A DNA stretch of 64,000 nucleotides. It comes from Larimichthys crocea. Taxonomy: Eukaryota; Chordata; Actinopteri; Sciaenidae. This document shows, piece after piece, positions 43,600 to 56,894 of this stretch. How positions within the stretch are numbered: position 1 is the stretch's first letter; each line of letters begins with the position of its first letter. Position numbers and translations under genes: made by a program. The notes below the pieces were generated by a model. It was given only the letters and a program-made list of their open reading frames with translations. It was not told where the DNA came from and made no database searches. The stretch lies in the NCBI RefSeq assembly GCF_000972845.2, contig NC_040016.1:25229320-25293319 (forward strand), given 5' to 3'.

Positions 43600-46500
43600 A
43601 AAGTAAAATGTATATAAATTTATTTTTGCTTGTTTCAAAATGACCAGACACATGTGGTCACACAGGGTTTGAGTAACAGATTACTTTAAGTGAGTATACT
43701 GAAGTGATGTGTGGAGCGTTTACACATGAGTAAATCGTCACATTTCCTTTGACACATTCTGAATGGATGAGATGATTAATTAGAGGCCGCCTTTACTCAG
43801 CGCTCTTCATTGCGACCGTTCGTCACGACAGAACAGGATGGAAAATTCTTCCTGAAGAATATTTGAAGCTCATCTTCAGTCGATGAAGAAGAAAACCAAG
43901 ACTTAATTTGTTGTTTTAAAAGAGAAGCAATCAACAATGTGGAAGTCAGAGGAAGTGAGAAAATAAGTCGTTAATCTCATGGTTAAATCATCTGCAGCTC
44001 GTTAGCATGGGGACCAATTAGGTTCAGCTCAATGTGCTAACACGCGTGCACCATAACTGCCTGTCATTCCCATGCCGGGCCAACACACACACACACAGAT
44101 GTCAGAACAGAGGGACTGCCTTTCCATTACATTTGCATGTTAACATCTCCACCTTTTTATCTGTCAAATTAGCCGTGCAGTCCCAGTGGCTGAACTAATC
44201 CTTCAGGAGAAAATGGAGCTATCGCGCAGTCAAGTTCTACACTCCAAAATAAATGTTCGTGTCAGACGAGTAATTTTATCTTTTACCAAATGACTTCAGG
44301 TAGGTGTGTAAAGATAAGCACAGAGTGGATTCACATGGAGGATTCACAGAGCCCGACAGTGTCACGGAAGATAAATGAGAGAATTTAAAATCATTTAAAA
44401 AGGTGCTGCGGGATCATTTTTAACCGCAAGTGTATAATTGTCTAATTAGTATTCGGGTTCTTGGTGTAATTAAGTTCAGCAAATGAGATCACGACAGAGA
44501 TGACTGGTCACCTCAGTCTCATAAAAGAAGCTTTGAAGCCTCGTGAGAGACCATATCTCACACAAGCGCTGCTCTTCCTTTACTCGCAGAAAGAAGAGAA
44601 ACTTTCCATTCTTGCACTATTGATTTTAAAATGCTTCGCAGAGCAGCTTTAATTTGGACCAGCGAAGATTGATCACCCGGTGTCCGTACTGTATTTGCAG
44701 ATTAGCTAACAACTTCAGTCATCTTGTGTCTTTCCAACATTCTCGTTGTTGGAAAGTAGAACATCTGGAGTCACCTGTCCCTCGGGGGATCAGTTTGGAT
44801 CCCACACAATAAACTACTCGCCTGATTTCCAGAAAAATTGCAAAGAGCAGATGAATTGAAAGTGTTCCTTGCTCTGAGAAGATATCGGCCTAAACGCATC
44901 AGCATGCGGATGAACAGGTGGTGTAGTGGGTGTTAAGAGAAATTATAGGTGTGTTATTATAATCACTAACTTATTAACTAAAGGTTCTTCTTGTATAAAA
45001 TGTTTGCTGCTTTGTATTTTTCAGACGTGTCGGATTGACAGAGAGCAGTTTCGTCCTCTATCGACAGCAGGTAATTCCTCTCCTTAAAGTCAGGACGGTT
45101 AATCATCACTCTCCTGATTGGTACAGTATTGATTCACGGTTATTACATTATGCAGACTGAAATCACCTGTGAGTAATAAGTAATGCTGCACTTGCATTAT
45201 GTTTGAAATTGATGTTCCCACAAAGATGAACTCCATTGATCCGGTGACCACATTAGCCACATTGCAGCCCATCGGACAGACTTTGGAAATTTAAACTTGT
45301 GTTCACCTGCGCCATTAACCGCATCTTTAAGGGTAACGGGTTCTGCAGTTTTGCTCATGAAACGATTGTTCTCCAGTTAACCGGTGAGATCTGTGAGCAG
45401 TCAGATGGGCTGACGGACTGCAAACACACCAACTGTATCTCGATAACTTGAACGACTTTACTCGAAGGTCAAACTCAAAATGAGTTCACCTAAAATGTCG
45501 GTAGTCCCTCATTGCTGCAATGAGTTCCTGTCTCATCGTTTGACCGTGAATGTTTCATGACCCGTCAACTCTTTAGCCCGGAGGATACAATGTTCAGGAT
45601 TTCCAAGAGTCCAGAGATATCAGCATAGTTTGTGGATATTGTTGATTTCTGCCTCTTTGCAGACTTCGCATCGACGACCCGTGTTGACTGGTATGTGTTC
45701 CTGAGTCCATGTACTTACTTCTGCAAATGAACTATTAACAACCTTCATCCACACTTGCTGTGGTTTGTGGCCATTTTTCTGTCACTGGATAGCTACGCAG
45801 GAAGATTAAGCTCTATTTCTTTGTGTCTGGACAGTAAACAATCTGCAAACACTAATTCCTCTCTTAGACATTAAGGTGTAAATCGAAATGGACTCAATTA
45901 AAAACCTACCAGGAAGCAACTTCTTTCATTCAGTCGAATTTTGTGGCTGTCTTGTTAACAAACAGCTCTGTTGCCTGGGGCCTGGCCTGTGTGGATAATT
46001 AGAGGGTTAGAAAGGTGAGGATAAATACACTGGTACTCCAGAGACTGTCAGTGTGATGGATGAGTGGTTAGATGGCAGATGGTAGATTTAGCAGAGACCA
46101 GATTAAAAAAGAAAAAAAAAGAAAAAAGGAGATGGAGGATAGATAGATGGAGGGATACATGAATGCTCGATGGAGGAGTGGATGGATTAATGTATTGATT
46201 ACAGTGAGGTATCAGATAGGTGTCATTTAGGTGGTGAAAGCGTATAAACTTCATAAACTACTAGAAGATGCTGTGTTTGATACGGCCAAATAATCTGTTC
46301 AGAAAGTTTGAATTCGTTCTTGTTTCCATCAGGACTCCAGAAACTCCAAATTGGACTCTGAGCAATAAAGCACCGCTACTGATCTCAAGACAGTGATAAA
46401 CGTTAGAGGAAGTGGCAGGTTAGTTGTTTTTCTCACAGGCTGAAGGCAACAGGAACCTGCTGCTGAGTGCAACCTGGGGGGAAACTGACAACAAGCAGTG

Positions 46501-47800
46501 ACAAAACCTCCGAAACACAGCAAGACAACAGGAAGGAAGGCTTTAGTGAAAGAGCAACAACAGCGCCTGAGGACGTCATGAGCTTTTTGATTGGTCTTTA
46601 GGGTACGGACACCCTCTAACAAGCTCACGAAACCACACCTACAAAGGAATTCGTTTGAGAGCGCCTCTCAACAAGGCATCAAGTCAGTAAACAAAGGCAA
46701 TGAACCGGAAAATGAAATGGAGACACTTTCCAATAATATCACAAAGACTATGATGAATTTTTAGACCCATGATGACGTTGACTTCTCCGGCCGGTTTACA
46801 CTCTCATGTCTGGATGTTTCCTTTGGTGTGGAAGGCTCCTGAATTTTGTCCTAACAAGCTGCGGCTGGTTTACGGTCACTGGTCCACCACAGGGGCCCAT
46901 CAGGCCTCACGTGACAGCTGAAAGTCCTGAGGGCACCAGAGAGAAGTCAGACCGACACTTTGTCAACGAGCTGTCATGTTAGCCATAATCGCCTACGATG
47001 TTATGTGACACCATGCCAACGTCAGCCTCTGTACCTATAATTTGTTTCCACATGACATGCAAGTTCACGTACGCACCTCAGGTTTGGGGTCATTTTTGGT
47101 GCACCAGGGAAAGTAAGACCATTCAGCAGAGGCTCATTGGCCACAATCCTTATTGTAATGCTGCATTCAGGGAGATGTGAATTTAATTGTCAAGAGCAGG
47201 ACGGCAAAATCAGCTGAGGCCGGCTACGAATCACTAAGTTAATATTTTACCATCCTCAAATTTACAAGCTGATTTTACGTAGCTCCCTCGCTTAAAGAAA
47301 AAAAAGCTACATTTTATAGCGACATGCACAACTAGAATGGTTACATAAAATGACAATTTCATTTAATGCATTTCCTCCCACCCATTCTTTGTAAAGAATA
47401 TAACATCACCATGGCAACATATCATCATAAGTGTTTAGTTTGGCCTCTGCCCAGAGTTTTGTTGTCACTGAATCAATGTGAATGCATCATAAGAGTTATG
47501 GCAGCCAGACAAATGTCAGTCATGCTCCATTGTAAGACCTGTTGATATTTCTCACTCTCGTTTACTGACTGATACACAGTGAAGGTGCATGGTAGTGATA
47601 AACACTCCAGCATTGGTTATTCTTGTCTTCAAAACATGCAGTGAGAAAGATGCCTTAACACCGCCGGAGTCTCGATCCACTAAGTGTCACATTTGGGTGA
47701 TACCGTTTTAAAATGACATGTTTGAAGTGTTTCTGCAGTCGGCACACAGTTTGACACTTATCATTGTAACTAACTGGGAAACTGTCACCAATCAGCAAGA
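43600..47800. other. Long stretch with no recognised gene
   Basis: 4.2 kb of mostly unique-looking sequence. I saw a short CA run (44090), decayed GATG/GATA repeats at 46055-46200 with an A-rich run at 46103-46130, and no convincing exon, RNA gene or transposon. It could contain distant regulatory elements. Conservation data would be needed to tell. Confidence 0.4.
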
Positions 47801-47814
47801 CCCAAACACAGTAC

Positions 47815-48310
47815 AATCTTATTGAGTTCTTTATTACACTTCAGGTAACAAATGACTGCACTTGACAGTAAGCAGGAACACAGTCTTTCTGTACAAGTGT
47901 TTAGACGGAGCTGCAGTTCAGAAGTCCGAGGCACAATCTCCGAAGGCGGCCGATGAGAAATCTCCCATGGAGAAGTCGGAGCAGCAAGACGCCAAACAGA
48001 TGCAGACGAAATAACCCCAGGAAACTCACAGGCTGGGTTCGGAGTTGGGCACGGAAAGCAGTCAGGTTTACCAGGGTCAGGAACAAGCGGGGTCGGAACC
48101 GTGAAATCAAGCCAAAGATGAATGCTGGAAAGTTCTGCATATTACAAAGACAATCGGGTGATGTAATGCTGGGCTGGTGTTGCTTTAATAGTGGCTGATG
48201 AGAAGCACCTGAGTGCACAGGTGAACAGAGATGGCTGATGAGAGGGGCGTGGCTGGCAGGGAGCCTGAGCAGAGTGGAAAATTACCGGCGGAGCAGCAGA
48301 GGAATTGATT
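47815..48310 (-). other. Repeat-like stretch, unclassified
   Basis: Starts with TTGAGTTCTTTATTACACTTCAGG and ends in GTGAACAGAGATGGCTGATGAGAGGGGCGTGGC. It has a higher GC content than its flanks. The arrangement resembles reversed 3' ends of retroelements (an AATAAAG signal on the minus strand), but no proteins of such elements are recognised. Confidence 0.25.
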
Positions 48311-48319
48311 GTGACAGGA

Positions 48320-50190
48320 AACTGTGGAACAGCAACACTGCATGAGCTTGACTAACCTGGTTAATCGGGCTAAGCAAATTGGCACTACTACTGATAGACA
48401 ATAACTGGTGCTCTGCCACAACTTAAAGTAAAACTCGCACTCTCAAACTTCTGTTCCACCCGTGTGACTATTCGACATAGAAAGACGGTTTGAAAGTTAC
48501 TGTTTGGGTCACAGGGTGCATCCAGCTGTAGAAGTTACACCCTGAACCTGAACTCTTGTATACAGCAAATACTTTTTGTATCTAGTACACAGAAAATCAA
48601 TGTACTGTACTGTTTTGGATGAACCAAAAAAATAAACAAGGACATTGTTTAAATTGAGATTTTGGGGGCCACTATTAAATACATTTTTATGACCTTGTGA
48701 CATCTTATTTGTCCAACAAAACCATAAAAAAGTCGGTGGAGACGGCATAGGTTAAATATAATACAAGTCCATCATGACTGGTTTTGTAGTAGTTTATGAA
48801 TGTAAACATGCCACAGAATTAATACACATCTTTATAAAGTAAAGCAGATCATTTCCATAATATGTATATAATATGAAATGTGGATATTTTCCATGCCTGT
48901 ATAATTGCTTTTATAATTAAGTTTGAAATTCCATTCAGCTTAATTAATCCTTAGGGGAGAAATTGATTAATGAAAGAAAAGAAATTACAGGATGCAGAGA
49001 AGAGAAAATAATTTATAGAGACTGAGCTGAGCAAGCAAGGGAGAGAGGAAATGAGAGAGACGACCAATTAAATCATATATGTACGAGAAAAGCTAAGCCC
49101 GGTCAGCCCCCAGAGATGGCTGCATGTCAGTCAGCTGTCTCCGTGTACATAATGATATGCGGATGTTGATCCTTACCTCTGGGGGCCAAACACTTTGGGT
49201 CTAATGAGAAGAAGCTTCAGCTTATTGGACTGTCTTCAGCAGGTGGATATGTTCAGAAGCATACATGTATGTTTTGCTAAATAACAAAAGGTTAAGTTTC
49301 CTGTTTGATGTCCTGTGTTTAATGTAAATGACATCCTTGAGGTTTCAGAGTCAAACAACCAAAACAGCTACAACCACCAGTGATCAAGGCTTCCTGAACC
49401 ACATCAGCTCTGACACAGAAAGTGCTCTGAGTTTATTTCACTGTCAAAATATGAATGATTAATTAAACATAAAAAGGAAACGATTCACAGATTCATTCAG
49501 ATACATCTGCTTCAGATTCAGCTCGTCTTTCTCTCTGTGGTGATGAATTCAACGGCATGAAAATAATTGAGCAGTGAAGCCTCCAAAGTTGCACAAGGAA
49601 GCAGAAACATTGATTCCCTGTGAGATTTAATCAATGGAAACATGAAATATGTGGGATAGAAGTAAAATCAAACAATATGAAGGAAGCTCTTTTGCAAGGT
49701 CAGGTGTTCTTTAAGAGGGTCCAATGAAATTAACCCTGAAACTGGTGCTTACAGTATTTTACGGAAATCATAAGGGTTTCCAGGCTTCACAACACAACAT
49801 GAATAAATAATGAAGGAGTCTGAAAGAAAGAGGGAGAGAAACTTGGACAAATACAGCAAGCAAATGAGTTCATAAAGACGGAGTAGAGCAAGCAAGATGT
49901 TCAACAGTGAAAATACTGCAGGAGAGACATAATTAGATCTAATTACATTGTTCATTTAAATCGTCCCTGCTACTTGTTAAACACAACCTCCCCAATCTCA
50001 AGGTTAATTAAGATTGTTGTGACTTCTGGGACTCAAACACTTTACTGAAGAACTGAATGATTGTAAAAGACACCGTGTGATTACATGGTACATCAATGAG
50101 ACAGTGCTAAAGGTCTCGGTGAAGTCTCAGCTTTATTTCTTTGGTTCTCTGTTGATCAAAACGTTGTCGAGCTTCATACATGACTGCTTA
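48320..50190. other. Non-coding stretch, nothing recognised
   Basis: AT-rich, with no frame, repeat or RNA recognised. Confidence 0.4.
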
Positions 50191-50194
50191 GTTT

Positions 50195-50420
50195 GCAAGG
50201 AGTGCTCATCTCCAGTACAGTCTTGGTGTGGCTGTGGCTTGGAGGTAAACCAGGTTGTCCGCTAATCAGAAGATCAGCAGTTCAATCCCCTCCAGTTTAT
50301 GTCGAAGTGTCCTTGGGAAAGATACTGAACCCCAAGTTGCTCCCCTCTTGTACTGTGGCGCTTTATAAGTACAGTCCACTTACCATTTACTGTCTTAACA
50401 TGGTAAAGTGCTTTGGGTTT
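50195..50420 (+). mobile_element. tRNA-derived SINE
   Basis: GGTAAACCAGGTTGTCCGCTAATCAGAAG leads to the B box GTTCAATCC at 50280-50288, then GTGTCCTTGGGAAAGATACTGAACCCC and GGCGCTTTATAAGTACAG. The tail overlaps the start of the minisatellite that follows. Confidence 0.75.
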
Positions 50421-50424
50421 TCCT

Positions 50425-50790
50425 CCAGTGTAGAAAACTCAATTAACTGTCTTTAAAGTTCCATTATGGTGGGAAAAACTTGGGGTATCTACTAAGATGC
50501 CCTTCTAGTGGAGAAAACATGATGCTGCACCTTCAAGGGTGTAGGAGGAATGTCAATAGAGTGCCCTCTAGGTTACCCCACCGGTGGAGAAAACCGGATG
50601 GAGTGCCTTTTAAGGTGCCCTTTTAATGTAGAAAATATGATGAAGTGTATTCTAGGGTACCTTGTCATTGGAAAAAACTCAATAAGGTGCCTTCTAATGG
50701 AGAAAACTTGATCAAGTGCCTTCTAGGGTGAACTTTCAGTGGAAAAAACTCAGTGAAGTACCTTCTAGAGTTCGTTCTAGTCAACAATAC
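50425..50790 (+). repeat. Degenerate minisatellite, unit about 40-50 bases
   Basis: Seven to eight imperfect units each combine a GTGCCTTCTAGGGT-like part and an AGTGGAGAAAACTxGATxA-like part, for example at 50500, 50590, 50625, 50665, 50695 and 50740. Unit length varies and units are diverged, so the array is old. Confidence 0.75.
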
Positions 50791-50799
50791 ATTTTACTG

Positions 50800-51080
50800 T
50801 GTCCTCTAGATAACATGCGTTCTAAGGATGCCATTTTATTTTCTGCTGCCACTCAGGCAGCCTGAGTCTGCCACTAAATAAGGCATTTGTCAGTTACTGC
50901 AGCTTTAACACATCGTTATCATTGAGGGACATCTTTGGGATAATGAGGCACTTCTTGACCCGTTCCATAGTTGTTTTCTACACCGTGGAACAGCAGGATG
51001 AAGAGATTATCCAGAGGGGGGGCAGTCGATGTCAGTTAATGCTACTGCTTCTGTCCTGTGATTGGCTGCATGGGAGACTC
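50800..51080. other. Short non-coding stretch
   Basis: Nothing recognised apart from a GGGGGGG run at 51016. Confidence 0.35.
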
Positions 51081-51083
51081 ATT

Positions 51084-51882
51084 AGTGACGAGTGCCTACG
51101 ACACGAGTCAACTCAGCTAGAGTGAGGAGCAGAGAGAAAAATCAGTGAAAAAATAAAAAAGTATTCGACTACTGTGGCCTCAAATGCCCCACTACAGACA
51201 TGATTTATACATAGAAACGTAGGAAAATTTGTCTTCTCACTCACATTCGTCTGCTAAAGCTGTCAGCCTTATAGTTTTGGCGTAACACACAAAGATGCAC
51301 CACCAACACCCATCCACAGCCTCATAGACTGCCATGTTAAAAAGGCGGGAACATTTCTGGAGGAAAGCAGAAGTAACGTTTCTTTGAATCGCTCTAAAGG
51401 TCACATTTCTTCACTTTATCAACACAAAATAACTATGTAGACGTTCAGGAAGGGCTCAGGATGCTCCCAGTGATTTCGGTTCAATGATTGGAAATACGGT
51501 TTGGCCAGAAATCCTTCCTGTTCGAGGGGTGGTCTCAGCATTTTCTCTCTCTCTCTGTCAGCATTTCCAACTGACATTCTAACAGGTGCAGTAACTGCTC
51601 TGCTGATTAGGGCCGGCAGTTGGTCCTGGTTGCTTGGCAACCTCAAGCCTGCCTGAAGGAGGAGAGAGGGGAGGGGCTATTTTCAAAATAAGAGTCCCTT
51701 CAAAATAAGACTTTGCTCATTGTAGTTAAGACATGATAATTGCTAACATTTGCGGCAAATGCTAGAATTAGTGGCTAGTGCTTTAGCACTAGCTGCTCCT
51801 GTGTCTAAATAAACATGTTAAAAATGACTATTTGAGGTGTGCTTTTTGAATACAGACCCCCAGCAACAGCCCACTCGGCACT
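51084..51882 (-). mobile_element. Palindrome-ended repeat element, copy B (core inverted relative to copy A)
   Basis: The ends are AGTGACGAGTG (51084-51094) and the inverse of AGTGCCGAGTG (51872-51882). The sequences just inside the ends (GACACGAGTCAACTC on the left, ACCCCCAGCAACAGCCCACT on the right) have the same orientation as in copy A at 24757-25427. The core, about 51375-51725, is the reverse complement of that of copy A, including the 75-codon frame 51646-51419, which differs from its partner at two residues. Confidence 0.65.
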
Positions 51883-51889
51883 CTCAAAA

Positions 51890-53650
51890 TTTCTGCAGGA
51901 ATTTTCTATTTTTTCTTACTGTCAACAAATCCCATGAACCAAAATCAACAGGTATTGTCTGTGTATCCAAAGCCTGACATATCTTATTCCTCTGTGACAC
52001 AGCTCCATTACAAACACACCAATCAGCCACACTGTTATACTGGCTTACTTTATTAACATGAACACACTTTATTTGGATCCAACCCCTGAATACACAGGCA
52101 GCAGATTGTGTTCACACAAACTGCAATCTCATTATTATAATGATCACAATGAATTCTGCTAGAAAAAAAAAAAAAAGTTCATTATCTCATATAGATGCAC
52201 ACAAAAAAATGAGACTCATACATAAGACCACACAGGCCTCACAGATACAGGCATAAACAGATTATGGATGTATGAAAGAATCAGACATAAAAGTAAATAA
52301 ACAATACAGTTTTCAGCTCTCTGCCACTGACTAATGGGCCGATAGGTCACACAGAGAAACTAACTTCAGAGCCAGTGACAAAACTTGTTGTAACTTTATT
52401 CTTGATTTTCGGTGGAGCTCTGGAATTCAATGTGAGCTGAAGGTTTACACCATTTGTGTGCACATATAAAGAGCTGAAAAGCATCACATTCCTGAGCTTC
52501 TGTATGCTGCTGGAAAATGAAAACCAGAGACCAAACAATAAACAAACTCATGTACTATAAAAGTGAAATAGTTGATGTTCTTGGAAGCCAAATCATAATA
52601 CTGTCTGTGTATCTCTATGCAAACCAAAGATGAGTGTGCTGGCAATGAAGGTAATACTTTGAGTAAAAGCAGGAATCTGATGAATGCTTTCTTTGTTTGG
52701 GCACCGTGAAGTTTCTTTCACACATCACAAAACCCCCAAACGTCAATGTCTGTTAGGTTGTGTTATTACTGAACTGATATATTATATTATTATTTAATTA
52801 GCAATGAACAAAAACTTTCAAAATGATTTCCGAATGTTTCACTTGAGAATAAAACACTCAAATATGTTGGCGTTAGCCTAGTTACATTTTTAGAATAAGA
52901 ATAAGCAAAGATGGAGCAAAAAGCAAACACTGATTGTGCTTCTAGGTGAGTGTGTAAACAGTTTACGTCCAGTCTCATCGCCCCCTGGACTTCCAGAGTA
53001 GAATATGAATGTGGAGCACAGGAGCATTTGAGAATTTCCCCAGAGGCCAGAGACTAAACGGTCTCTTTGCCTCGGCCCATTTTTGAGCTCATGTAAAATA
53101 CATTGGTTTTGTGACACACTGGACTGGATCAACAAAGAAACTGGATACATATAACAAGATGGCAGCAGCCTCTAGAGGCTTTATGGCTACGCGTATCATA
53201 AATCTCCCAGCAATCACTCGCTTGTTCAATCATAAGAGGTCCAAACAGGCTGGAAACAAAGAGCTGGCTGGCACAGCTTGTTGTGATGCGGCTTTTCAGT
53301 TAATGTCTGTCTAATATCTTTTAAAAATTACAGTATGAATAAAGTGTCAGTGTGAGTGCTTTGAATAAGAAGTGGTGTGTTGCTTTTGATGAGCAGTGGA
53401 CAGCTTAACAACTGTTGTAAAAGAATAGTCAATATTGCTATGTAAATACAAGACCATTTACCATTGGGTTTTGATGTAGACGGTAGTGTTTGCACTGTAT
53501 GAATGATTTATTTTTTTTAAATCTCGATTTTAGGATGTTGCTGGAGCTGCTCTCTTTATTTATGAGTAATATCTAGAAATTGATCTGTAAATGTCAATCT
53601 GTAGGCAAGGCAACATTCTGGTTTCCTGGTTTCTGTTTATAGTCCAGGTA
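51890..53650. other. Non-coding stretch, nothing recognised
   Basis: A short A run lies at 52163-52176. Frames at 52890-53314 resemble no family. Confidence 0.4.
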
Positions 53651-53656
53651 GTACTG

Positions 53657-54181
53657 GCGATGTTTGAGTGGGCTTTGTTGCTTTTAGGTAAAACAGTCCG
53701 TGTGGAGAGCAAAAGAAGCACAGGGCACAGGCCGAAAAGGCGTTCCCGGAACCCACCAACGATCGTCTGGCAACAATTTAGCAGATTTCTTGGCATTGCA
53801 GACACGTGCTCAGTTTACACTGTGAAAGACATCGTCTCCAACTCCATTCTTGTATGTCAAGTTGCTAATCAGACCATAAGCAATAACAGGTGCATAGAAG
53901 AGGAGGTCTTGGCCCAGGTATCCGAGGAACAAACTTGGAACCCATTTGCTATCGTCTGACAACAGGGCCAACAGTCAATGTTTCTGGGCCTCTGATGTAG
54001 CTAGCAGATAGAGATAATGGATGTCTGGGCCAAGACTTCCTCTGCAGTCCCACCTCATTAAAAAGCTAATGAAAAACTAAATAGTCATCGGATGATTTTG
54101 ATGGTTTCCTAAGATTGCATTTCGCCTCTTTTGCTCTCCACATGAACTGTTACAACCAAAGTTCACTCAAACATGACTGGT
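53657..54181. mobile_element. Element with long imperfect inverted repeats
   Basis: The left arm contains ATGTTTGAGTG (about 53660) and, further in, AACAGTCCGTGTGGAGAGC (53692-53710). The right arm read inward has ATGTTTGAGTG and AACAGTTCATGTGGAGAGC. The arms are about 60 bases with an 8-base indel. An inner pair, GAGGAGGTCTTGGCCCAG and its inverse (about 53902 and 54027), forms a second stem. The 122-codon frame 53591-53959 crosses the left arm and resembles no protein, so it is probably chance. Confidence 0.6.
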
Positions 54182-54189
54182 CAATACTA

Positions 54190-56333
54190 ACCGGACTACA
54201 AACGGAAACCAGAACACTTCTGTTGGTCCCTTTGCCCACAGATTTTGCGTTCATATGACGCATGCACCGTTAGGTAACAACATACAGTTGATGTTGTGGA
54301 TCGTCGCCTATAGCGCACATCAATGCAGCACACAGACAGAAGCAGTCAGCTACTCAAGAGACAGTCGTAGTAATGTGACAATCTTTTGCTTTTCTCAAAC
54401 CCTGACCTGGTTCTAGGCTGAGAAATACATTGTGTGAAATAACGGTGGACTGAAAACAGTGGCTGCAGGCGTTGGTGGGTCTTTCCCTTTAGAAACTGGA
54501 GGATGGATGATGATGCTGGGAGCTTGGAGCAGCGACATCTAGCTTTTTTTTTTTCTAACAGGAGAATGGGACAAAGGGGAGATGAGAGGGGCTAAGAGGA
54601 AATTTATAGAGTGACCAAAAAGAATTTTATATTCCACATAAAGGCTTCAAAGAACACCCCAGTGGCTTTGCATTGCACTTCTACAAAAGATGGAAGAAGA
54701 CAGAACAGTCAAAACTGAAGCTCTGTGATTAAGCTCCGGTTCATCAGATCCCGTGTCATGGTTCATCAGTAGTCCAACACCACCAGTGTTTCTAACCACT
54801 CTTTTCTTCAACTGGAAAATCGGAATGATACGCAATGCCATCAGTTTTTAACATCAGCTTCAAGTCTCCTGGCATCATCTGTGATTTTCTTTGACTTGAC
54901 GAACCTCCTCAGAGCTGCAGATGACATTAAAAGATGGTTTTTATAATAAGCATGACGACTTTGACAAGTAACATTATTGAGTGTCCCTTTACCTAGGCCT
55001 TTACCAAGCATTAACTATGTGGTTTTGTCAGGAAATTCTAATCCCAAGCCTGAAACAAATGTTTGACATTTAGGTATAGAAATACAGGAACAAACAAGCA
55101 GTGGACGCACGTTCCTCCATAGATGAAGAATGAAGCCTCACTGTGTTATGTAATCAGCAGCTATTACACTTCTACTTGTTTACCCCTGCACACACAAACT
55201 TTTCATCCAAGGTCTCTGTAGAGTATGCTACAATAAGGCCAACCAATGTACACACACACACACACACACGCACACTGCAAAACATAATTAAGAAGTGACA
55301 GATATGAGACGAATCCACCGCATGAAAATCAAACCATGCAAACAGTCTGGAACAGAGTAAAAACACCCAGATAACACGATGGGTTCGATATTCAACTGCA
55401 TATTTGTAATATTTTGTTTCTGTCCAGTGAAAACTGTGTATCCCCAAATGTGGTTGCAAGAATCTGTCTGTTTGGATAAAGAGGGATGTTTCTTGACTTT
55501 GTTATGGAGCCAAACCCAACAAACATTTGAGGATGTCTGAGCACCGAGCTGGCTGCCAGATCACAAGCTGACTTGCAGACTTTCTCCTGTCCTCTTCTTC
55601 TGCTCTCACAATTTAGATTCTGACTTCTATGAGTTCTGACTCCAGTTGACCGTTCTACAGAGATCATCAGGAATCCCGGTCCGGATCGCACTGACAGCAT
55701 GGTTGTCAAACGTCTTGTAGATGAAGTCTGGTTCTGGCTGCACTGTTTCCGTTCAGGACAGTGTTTGTGATTCCACCAGAAGCACCGTGGAGCGTTTCAG
55801 AAGCGTCCCAGAAACTGCTCTTCACTCTACAGAGAAAAAGGGGCTGATCTATTTTTGACAGATGACATGACAAGTCACGTCAGGCAGCACAGAGCAGATC
55901 GAGCCAGCCAGAGGTCAGACGCAGAAATGGCATAGAGAACCTGGTCATTCTTCAAAATAAAAACTCCTGTGAAATCTGACAAGCCCAAAAACGGACAAAA
56001 ACGCACCTGTTGGGGTATGAAGTCATGTGGAGAACGGACGAAAAAAAACAGCATTGTGGCCGCGATGCAGAGCTGTACTTGCTGGGATCCAGGGGTGACT
56101 TTGATAAGACGCACCAACACCAACACAACCTGCAGCAACTGGAGCTCAGAGGAAGCAACAGCACTGCCCACAGTGTTTGACTGATGCATGATTTCATGAA
56201 CAGTTCCTCAGTAACAAAGGGTTTGACAAAACATGAATACATGGATCTTGGGATCTTGGAATTGACAAGTCATCAGTTTTAACATGAACCCTTACGTTAA
56301 TGGAAAAAGGTTTTCCTGGCATACACACACACA

Positions 56334-56367
<34 letters not shown>

Positions 56368-56640
56368 AAATCCTCTCCCTAATCCACCCTGCTGCTTTCC
56401 TCTTCGTCGTCCTCCTGCAGAACATCTCTCCTCACTCACTTTAACACCCTAGCTTCTCTCCTCAGCCTGAGGATTGAGCTGACTCCTTCAAGCTCCTTAT
56501 TCATCCTCGTAGAGAATAAATAAAGAAAATCACACAACCTGGATCAACCCGATTCTCTGCAGCACCTTGACTACCTCTCATGTCTACAACGCTGCTGCCT
56601 CAGCCAGACTTTGGTTAGTGACACAGTTGTTTTCAGTTTA
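54190..56640. other. Non-coding stretch with CA runs; one weak exon-like frame
   Basis: (CA)n lies at 55249-55269 and 56321-56366. On the minus strand, 56189-56010 is open, hydrophobic (VVLVLVRLIK, AATMLFFFV) and followed by a CAG/GTGCGT donor-like site. It resembles no family I know and is not called as a gene. Confidence 0.35.
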
Positions 56641-56764
56641 GAATCAGAAAGGGCACTGTGCATCATTTATTTATTTGGCTTTGGGCTTCAGTGCTAACGT
56701 TAAAGACAAAAAACAAGGCCAGAAATCTGAGTACCATCGTTGTAAATATGGACATTTGTTATGA

Positions 56765-56880
56765 TGAAAAACTAGTAAGTCAACCGCCAGACATCATGCA
56801 AGTGCATCAAGGCAAGGCTGCTGAGTTTGGTTATGTTACCTGCTCACCTTGCTCCGGTTCTGGCACGACACCTGTTCAGC
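56765..56880 (+). repeat. Old dispersed repeat
   Basis: Shares AAAAACTAGTxAGTC and GTTCTGGCACGACACCxG strings with 26690-27030. It directly precedes the BEL/Pao fragment. Confidence 0.4.
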
Positions 56881-56894
56881 TCGTCACCCATCAG

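Noticed and set aside
53591..53959. 122-codon open frame
   Set aside because: It crosses the left arm of an inverted-repeat element, has no family resemblance and no supporting splice or promoter signals.
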